Shown here: positions 60,338 through 64,000 of the stretch, in pieces
Position numbering within the stretch: position 1 is the stretch's first letter
Layout: each line of letters opens with the position of its first letter
Source of the DNA: JANXQG01 sp964615095
GTDB lineage: Bacteria; Planctomycetota; Planctomycetia; Pirellulales; Thermoguttaceae
Direction of reading: 5' to 3'
NCBI GenBank assembly: GCA_964615095.1
Contig: CAZTPX010000018.1
Coordinates: 32,442-96,441 of the forward strand
DNA length: 64,000 bases
The notes under the pieces: model-generated
What the model was told of the DNA's origin: nothing
Databases searched by the model: none
What the model saw: only the letters and a program-made list of their open reading frames with translations
Position numbers and translations under genes: made by a program

Positions 60338-60838
60338 ATGCGAAAAGTAATGTATTGCGAAAGCGTAGGACCGATTGGTTCCGTGGGACTCCTCTTGCTC
60401 CGCTTGGTCATGGGAGTAGCCTTCGTGCTTCACGGCTGGGGAAAAATCCAGAACCCGATGGGATGGATGGGGCCGGAAGCCAGTATGCCCGCAGTTCTTC
60501 AAGCGTTGGCGGCAATCTCCGAGTTTGGTGGTGGCTTGGCCTTGATCGCTGGCCTTCTTACCCGATTGGCTTCCCTCGGGATTACGAGCGTCATGGTCGT
60601 GGCCCTCGCTACGGTCCATTTGCCAATGGAACATCCGTTCGTAGCGGCCAAGGGCGGGCCGTCCTTTGAGTTGCCTGCCGTTTACCTCGCCTGTGCCATC
60701 ATGCTCTTTATCTTGGGGCCCGGAAAGTTCTCGCTGGATGCCCTCGTATTCGGCAAGCTGCTTGGTCCAAGCGAGGCGGGCCAGAATGAAGCTGCAACGC
60801 CATCGCCCGTCACTCCTACGCGAAGGGGATCGATGTAG
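60338..60838 (+). CDS. DoxX family membrane protein
   Basis: 166 residues; AAGGA precedes the ATG at 9 nt. GLLLLRLVMGVAFVLHGWGK is the DoxX signature, followed by three more transmembrane segments (ALAAISEFGGGLALIAGLLT, ITSVMVVALATVHL, LACAIMLFILGPGKFSLD). The conserved Gly-rich GGGLAL is present. DoxX proteins are associated with quinone or thiosulfate oxidation complexes; in operons with pirin and MarR they may support redox defence. The C-terminus is polar. Confidence 0.92.
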   Translation: MRKVMYCESVGPIGSVGLLLLRLVMGVAFVLHGWGKIQNPMGWMGPEASMPAVLQALAAISEFGGGLALIAGLLTRLASLGITSVMVVALATVHLPMEHPFVAAKGGPSFELPAVYLACAIMLFILGPGKFSLDALVFGKLLGPSEAGQNEAATPSPVTPTRRGSM

Positions 60839-61203
60839 CCCCCTGTTTTCCTTGATCCGAACACTCACATAAGTCTTTAGGAATGAAAGCACGATCATCA
60901 GCGTCGTCAACACGCTGATGCACTACGGTATGGTCTACGTCGGGCTACCGTATTCCTGCCCCGAACTGGCCGACATAAGCGAAGTCAAGGGTGGTTCGCC
61001 GTGGGGTGCAGCAACCATCGCCGGTGCAGATGGTTCACGGTGCTCGGTGCCTCCGCTGGTGCGAAGTCCGGAAAACGGCTCCACGGCAGCATCGACTATG
61101 GTGTACTTGCGATGGATGCGTATGAACTCTGACCTTGCTGCCAATCGCTCATCGTTTTAGCACACGCTGCTGCCCGGCCCGTCGTTAAGATTCGGCGGCT
61201 ATG
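60839..61203. other. intergenic region with a WrbA relic
   Basis: The region contains a ribosome-binding-like AGGAATGAAAGCACG (60880-60894) followed by the WrbA fragment. The rest shows no supported gene. Confidence 0.45.
60891..61040 (+). pseudogene. WrbA (NAD(P)H:quinone oxidoreductase) C-terminal fragment
   Basis: About 50 codons. MHYGMVYVGLPYS, CPELADISEVKGGSPWG and AATIAGADGSR match the C-terminal flavodoxin-fold segment of WrbA (HxGMxxVGLPYSxP ... GGSPxGAxTIAGxDGSR), and VNTL precedes it as in the family. The FMN-binding N-terminus is missing and the QPSENE segment that should follow DGSR is lost, so the gene is dead. A ribosome-binding site still stands just before it, as if an internal deletion removed the 5' part. 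Confidence 0.72.
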
Positions 61204-62127
61204 TTACCAATCCTGTCCAGATTCTCGGACGCCGACAAGACGCACCCGCGTTTGTTCAACGTCGTCAATGGGCGTCACGCCAAAGAGCCGCTTGAATTCC
61301 CGGCTGAACTGTGATGGGCTTTCGTACCCGACCGCTCTCGCAGCAGTGCTTGCGTTGTACCCATCGTGAGCCATGAGCCGTTTCGCCCGGTCAAGCCGCA
61401 TGCGTTTAAGGTATTGAAGCGGGGAACTGGCCGTTACGAGTTTGAAGTTCTGGTGGAAAGCCGCAACGCTCATGGCCGCCCGCTTCGCCATACCCTCAAC
61501 GCTAAACGGCCTAGCACAATCGGTGTGGATGTCCTTCAAGACCCGAGCGATGCGAGTGAAATGCTCATCTCGGCTGGCAAGGGCACGCAGCGAGCCGCCT
61601 TGCTCGCTACACAGCACACGATAAACGATTTCCCGGACAATCTGGCGACCGAGCATGCGGCTGTCAAGCGGGCACCTTAGACACTCAAGGAGCCGAATCA
61701 CCGCCCCAGTCATTTCCTCGCTCATTGGGGCCGTCGAAATGCCACGCGGCATCGACGTAAACGGGAGCAACTGTTCGTCCATTTCAAGGAGCATCTCCCC
61801 GAGCGTCGTCGGCTCGACGCTTACCGCAACCACGAGCAAGGGTTCTTCGGGGCTGGCCTCCCACTCGCACTCCACTGGCAGCGGCACCGATAAGACGAGA
61901 TAGTTGAACGGGTCATAGGCGTAGACCTCTTCACCGAGATAACCTCGCTTGCGGCCCTGGCCGATAACGACGATCATCGGCTCATAAATGACCGGGGTGC
62001 GGGGCTGTGGCTCCGAGTGTCGGGCCACTTGCACGCCCTCAACGAGCGTCTGGTGGATTCCCTCTTGATCTGCCACGCCATTGAGAAGACGGGCAAGCCG
62101 CTTGCGATTCTCGTTCTGGCCGTCCAT
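61204..62127 (-). CDS. AraC family transcriptional regulator
   Basis: 307 residues; AGGAGG is five bases before the ATG. The N-terminal domain (about residues 30-180, TPVIYEPMIVVIGQGRKRGY, LVLSVPLPVECEWEA) is the AraC-N type found in stress regulators. The C-terminal DNA-binding domain has both helix-turn-helix units (MAKRAAMSVAAFHQNFKLVT and STAARAVGYESPSQFSREFK, then RLFGVTP). It is divergent from the alcohol dehydrogenase gene, which it may control. Confidence 0.92.
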   Translation of the reverse strand: MDGQNENRKRLARLLNGVADQEGIHQTLVEGVQVARHSEPQPRTPVIYEPMIVVIGQGRKRGYLGEEVYAYDPFNYLVLSVPLPVECEWEASPEEPLLVVAVSVEPTTLGEMLLEMDEQLLPFTSMPRGISTAPMSEEMTGAVIRLLECLRCPLDSRMLGRQIVREIVYRVLCSEQGGSLRALASRDEHFTRIARVLKDIHTDCARPFSVEGMAKRAAMSVAAFHQNFKLVTASSPLQYLKRMRLDRAKRLMAHDGYNASTAARAVGYESPSQFSREFKRLFGVTPIDDVEQTRVRLVGVRESGQDW

Positions 62128-62387
62128 TCAACCCTCCTGTCTTTGTCGCGTAATTATAGAAATAGGATACCAGATTGGGCAAGGGCGGATAGTTTGCCTG
62201 GAAGAAAATAGAATTAGGCAAGGATTTTGGAGGATTGTGCCTTTTCATTTCCAGGCAGTTGGCCTTTAATTGTCCTTAGAGAGCCGGTCCCGGCAGTCGG
62301 AAACGGATGGTTCGGGGCCAATTCAGAGGCCAACTACCAGCTTGGGCAATGGCTCCGGCTGGTGTTTTTCACGAGGAGCGTCAATTT

Positions 62388-63449
62388 ATGTTCAATGCGA
62401 AAGCCTATGCTGCGGCCAGTGCGACATCGGGGCTGGCCCACGCCCAGATCAAACGCCGCGATCCGACGCCGCGCGATGTGCAAATCGAGATTCTTTTCTG
62501 CGGCATCTGCCACTCCGATCTCCACATGGTTCACAACGAGTGGAGCAGCGTCATGCCCACCGTCTATCCGATTGTCCCCGGCCACGAGATCGTCGGGCGA
62601 GTCACCAAGATCGGCCCCGCAGTTACCAAGTACAAGCCGGGCGACATTGCGGCGGTTGGTTGTCTGGTGGACTCGGACGGCACTTGCCCTCAGTGCAATG
62701 CTGACCTTGAGCAGTTCTGCCCCAACTTGACGCTCACCTTCGGCTCCCCCGACAAGCACGGAACGGCTCCCGTCACCTACGGCGGCTACTCCGACAGCAT
62801 CGTTGTCGATGAACGCTTCGTACTGCGTATTCCCTCCAACCTCAACCTTGCCGGTGCCGCTCCGCTTCTGTGTGCCGGGATCACGACCTACTCGCCCATG
62901 TGCCGCTGGGGCGTTACCAAGGGCAAGAAAGTCGGCGTGGTCGGCCTCGGCGGCCTGGGGCACATGGGCGTGAAATTCGCCCGAGCGTTTGGTGCCCACG
63001 TCGTTGTTTTCACGACTTCACCCAACAAGAAGGAGGACGCCCTTCGCCTGGGGGCCGATGAAGTCGTCGTGTCCCGCAACGCGGACGAGATGAAGAGGCA
63101 CGCTTTCAGCTTCGATTTCATCCTCGATACCATCTCGGCAGAGCACGACATCAACGCCTACCTCAACTTGCTTGGCCGAGATGGCAACCTGACCCTCGTT
63201 GGGGCACCTACGAAGCCCCTGGCGGTCGCCGCCTTCGCCCTCATCATGGGCCGCCGCAGTTTTTCCGGGTCGAACATCGGCGGGATTGCCGAAACCCAAG
63301 AGATGCTCGACTTTTGCGGAAAGCACAATATCACTGCCGATGTCGAAGTCATCCCCATCCAGAAGGTCAACGAGGCATACGAGCGACTGGTGAAGTCCGA
63401 TGTGAAGTACCGTTTCGCTATCGACATGGCCTCGCTCAAGTCCGAATAA
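62388..63449 (+). CDS. zinc-dependent NAD(P) alcohol dehydrogenase (YahK/CAD type)
   Basis: 353 residues from the ATG at 62388 (AGGAG nine bases upstream). The catalytic zinc ligands are visible: Cys38 (FCGICHSDLH), His66 and Glu67 (GHEIVG). The NAD(P) motif is GVVGLGGLGHMGV. The structural zinc site normally has four Cys (VDSCxxCxxC...C); here the first is Asp97 (VDSDGTCPQC, then C111), with Cys100, Cys103 and Cys111 kept. Members of this group (YahK, cinnamyl alcohol dehydrogenase) reduce aldehydes with NADPH. It is divergent from the AraC gene and belongs to a detoxification cluster. Confidence 0.94.
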   Translation: MFNAKAYAAASATSGLAHAQIKRRDPTPRDVQIEILFCGICHSDLHMVHNEWSSVMPTVYPIVPGHEIVGRVTKIGPAVTKYKPGDIAAVGCLVDSDGTCPQCNADLEQFCPNLTLTFGSPDKHGTAPVTYGGYSDSIVVDERFVLRIPSNLNLAGAAPLLCAGITTYSPMCRWGVTKGKKVGVVGLGGLGHMGVKFARAFGAHVVVFTTSPNKKEDALRLGADEVVVSRNADEMKRHAFSFDFILDTISAEHDINAYLNLLGRDGNLTLVGAPTKPLAVAAFALIMGRRSFSGSNIGGIAETQEMLDFCGKHNITADVEVIPIQKVNEAYERLVKSDVKYRFAIDMASLKSE

Positions 63450-63576
63450 GGGAAGCAAGGCCATGAAGCTGGCCTATGAAATGGGAACCAACGTGTGAAC
63501 GGAGCAGACCTGACGGCAAGTTTCGAGGCAAATGATTGGACGTATCTGACGAACGGCATGAAAAGGAGTCGAGATT

Positions 63577-63903
63577 ATGGCAGATGAACCGACAGGCGGA
63601 CGCAAAGCATACGGCGATATTGCCTCCGCACTCGGAGAATTGACGGACAAGGTACTCTTCGGGGAAGTCTGGGAACGGCCCGGCCTCTCCAAACGTGATC
63701 GGAGCCTCATTACCGTGGCGGCACTCTTCGCAGGCTACCGCACCAACGAGCTTCCATTCCACCTGGGCAGGGCGATTGAGAATGGCGTCACCAAGGATGA
63801 GTTGATCGAACTCATCACACATCTCGCTTTCTACGCTGGCTGGCCCGCAGCTAGCACCGCCGTCACAATCGCAAGGAAGGTATTCGCAGACGTTTCACGA
63901 TAA
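63577..63903 (+). CDS. carboxymuconolactone decarboxylase family protein
   Basis: 108 residues; AAGGAG is about 11 nt upstream of the ATG. VWERPGLSKRDRSLITVAAL followed by FAGYRTNELPFHLGRAIENG is the family core, with the conserved Glu and His (ELPFHLGRA). The CxxC of AhpD-type members is absent. THLAFYAGWPAA closes it. Proteins of this type in such clusters are often named for the decarboxylase but may be peroxidase-like. It follows the alcohol dehydrogenase by about 130 bp and precedes the aldo/keto reductase by 42 bp. Confidence 0.93.
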   Translation: MADEPTGGRKAYGDIASALGELTDKVLFGEVWERPGLSKRDRSLITVAALFAGYRTNELPFHLGRAIENGVTKDELIELITHLAFYAGWPAASTAVTIARKVFADVSR

Positions 63904-63944
63904 AGACAATGACCAGACACAATGACCAAAGTAGGAGTCCGACA

Positions 63945-64000
63945 ATGCAAAAGCGTAAACTTGGAAAGAGCAATTTGGAAGTCTCGGCCCTCGGCCTCGG
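63945..64000 (+). CDS. aldo/keto reductase, 5' end (continues past window)
   Basis: Only 18 full codons are visible: MQKRKLGKSNLEVSALGLG, the characteristic start of aldo/keto reductases (RxLGxSxLxVSxLGLG). AGGAG lies seven bases before the ATG. The position after the alcohol dehydrogenase and carboxymuconolactone genes suggests it belongs to the same carbonyl-detoxification operon. Confidence 0.85.
   Translation, partial: MQKRKLGKSNLEVSALGL

Overview
The window looks like a chromosomal segment of a member of the Planctomycetota, probably a Pirellula-type lineage. This rests on gene content, not on a marker gene. There are a Cys-type sulfatase and a sulfatase tail, a DUF1080 (3-keto-disaccharide hydrolase) protein, a DUF4091-like carbohydrate protein, and a LamG/propeller/CxxCH protein related to the hydrazine synthase alpha subunit. 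There are also many large secreted proteins of unknown function, high G+C, long intergenic gaps and abundant palindromic intergenic repeats. No rRNA, tRNA, CRISPR array or intact transposase was found.

Layout. 1-5.8 kb: the end of an ABC exporter operon, an HdeD-like membrane protein, a secreted Gly/Ser-repeat protein with its SnoaL-like partner, and a secreted sulfatase C-terminal remnant. 5.8-9.0 kb: a decayed region with a RAYT-transposase relic, a Roco (COR) relic and a 219-bp tandem duplication carrying a large hairpin. 9.1-24.9 kb: a Tat-exported TIM-barrel protein, DUF805, HEAT-repeat protein and lipoprotein lipase, an M50 protease followed by an HtrA/DegP protease, then cupin/DUF423/YbaK, a SIR2 protein overlapping a zinc-ribbon gene, a ferredoxin, a GDSL hydrolase, an aldehyde dehydrogenase and an LRR protein. 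25-31 kb: secreted carbohydrate-active proteins (an alpha/alpha-toroid-like protein and a GH2-like protein) around a beta-phosphoglucomutase-like HAD enzyme. 31.2-33.3 kb: a decayed small-gene island with operator-like palindromes and truncated DUF1016 and CPBP genes. 33.5-35.1 kb: a secreted archaemetzincin and a nucleotidyltransferase.

35.2-47.6 kb is the most unusual region. Five large exported proteins combine a CsgG-like N-terminal domain, helical segments, a beta-propeller-like part and TPRs. Four are collinear; the fifth is convergent and looks like a fusion of two of the others. The function is unknown, and this is the best candidate for an undescribed system.

47.7-58.5 kb: extracellular polysaccharide and sulfate-ester genes, a Uma2 nuclease, and a sulfatase divergent from the HzsA-like cytochrome protein. 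59-64 kb: a stress/detoxification cluster with a MarR regulator, pirin, DoxX, a WrbA relic, an AraC regulator, a zinc alcohol dehydrogenase, a carboxymuconolactone decarboxylase-family protein and the start of an aldo/keto reductase. It has the look of an electrophile- or redox-responsive regulon.

All identifications come from reading motifs by eye. No database search or structure prediction was run.
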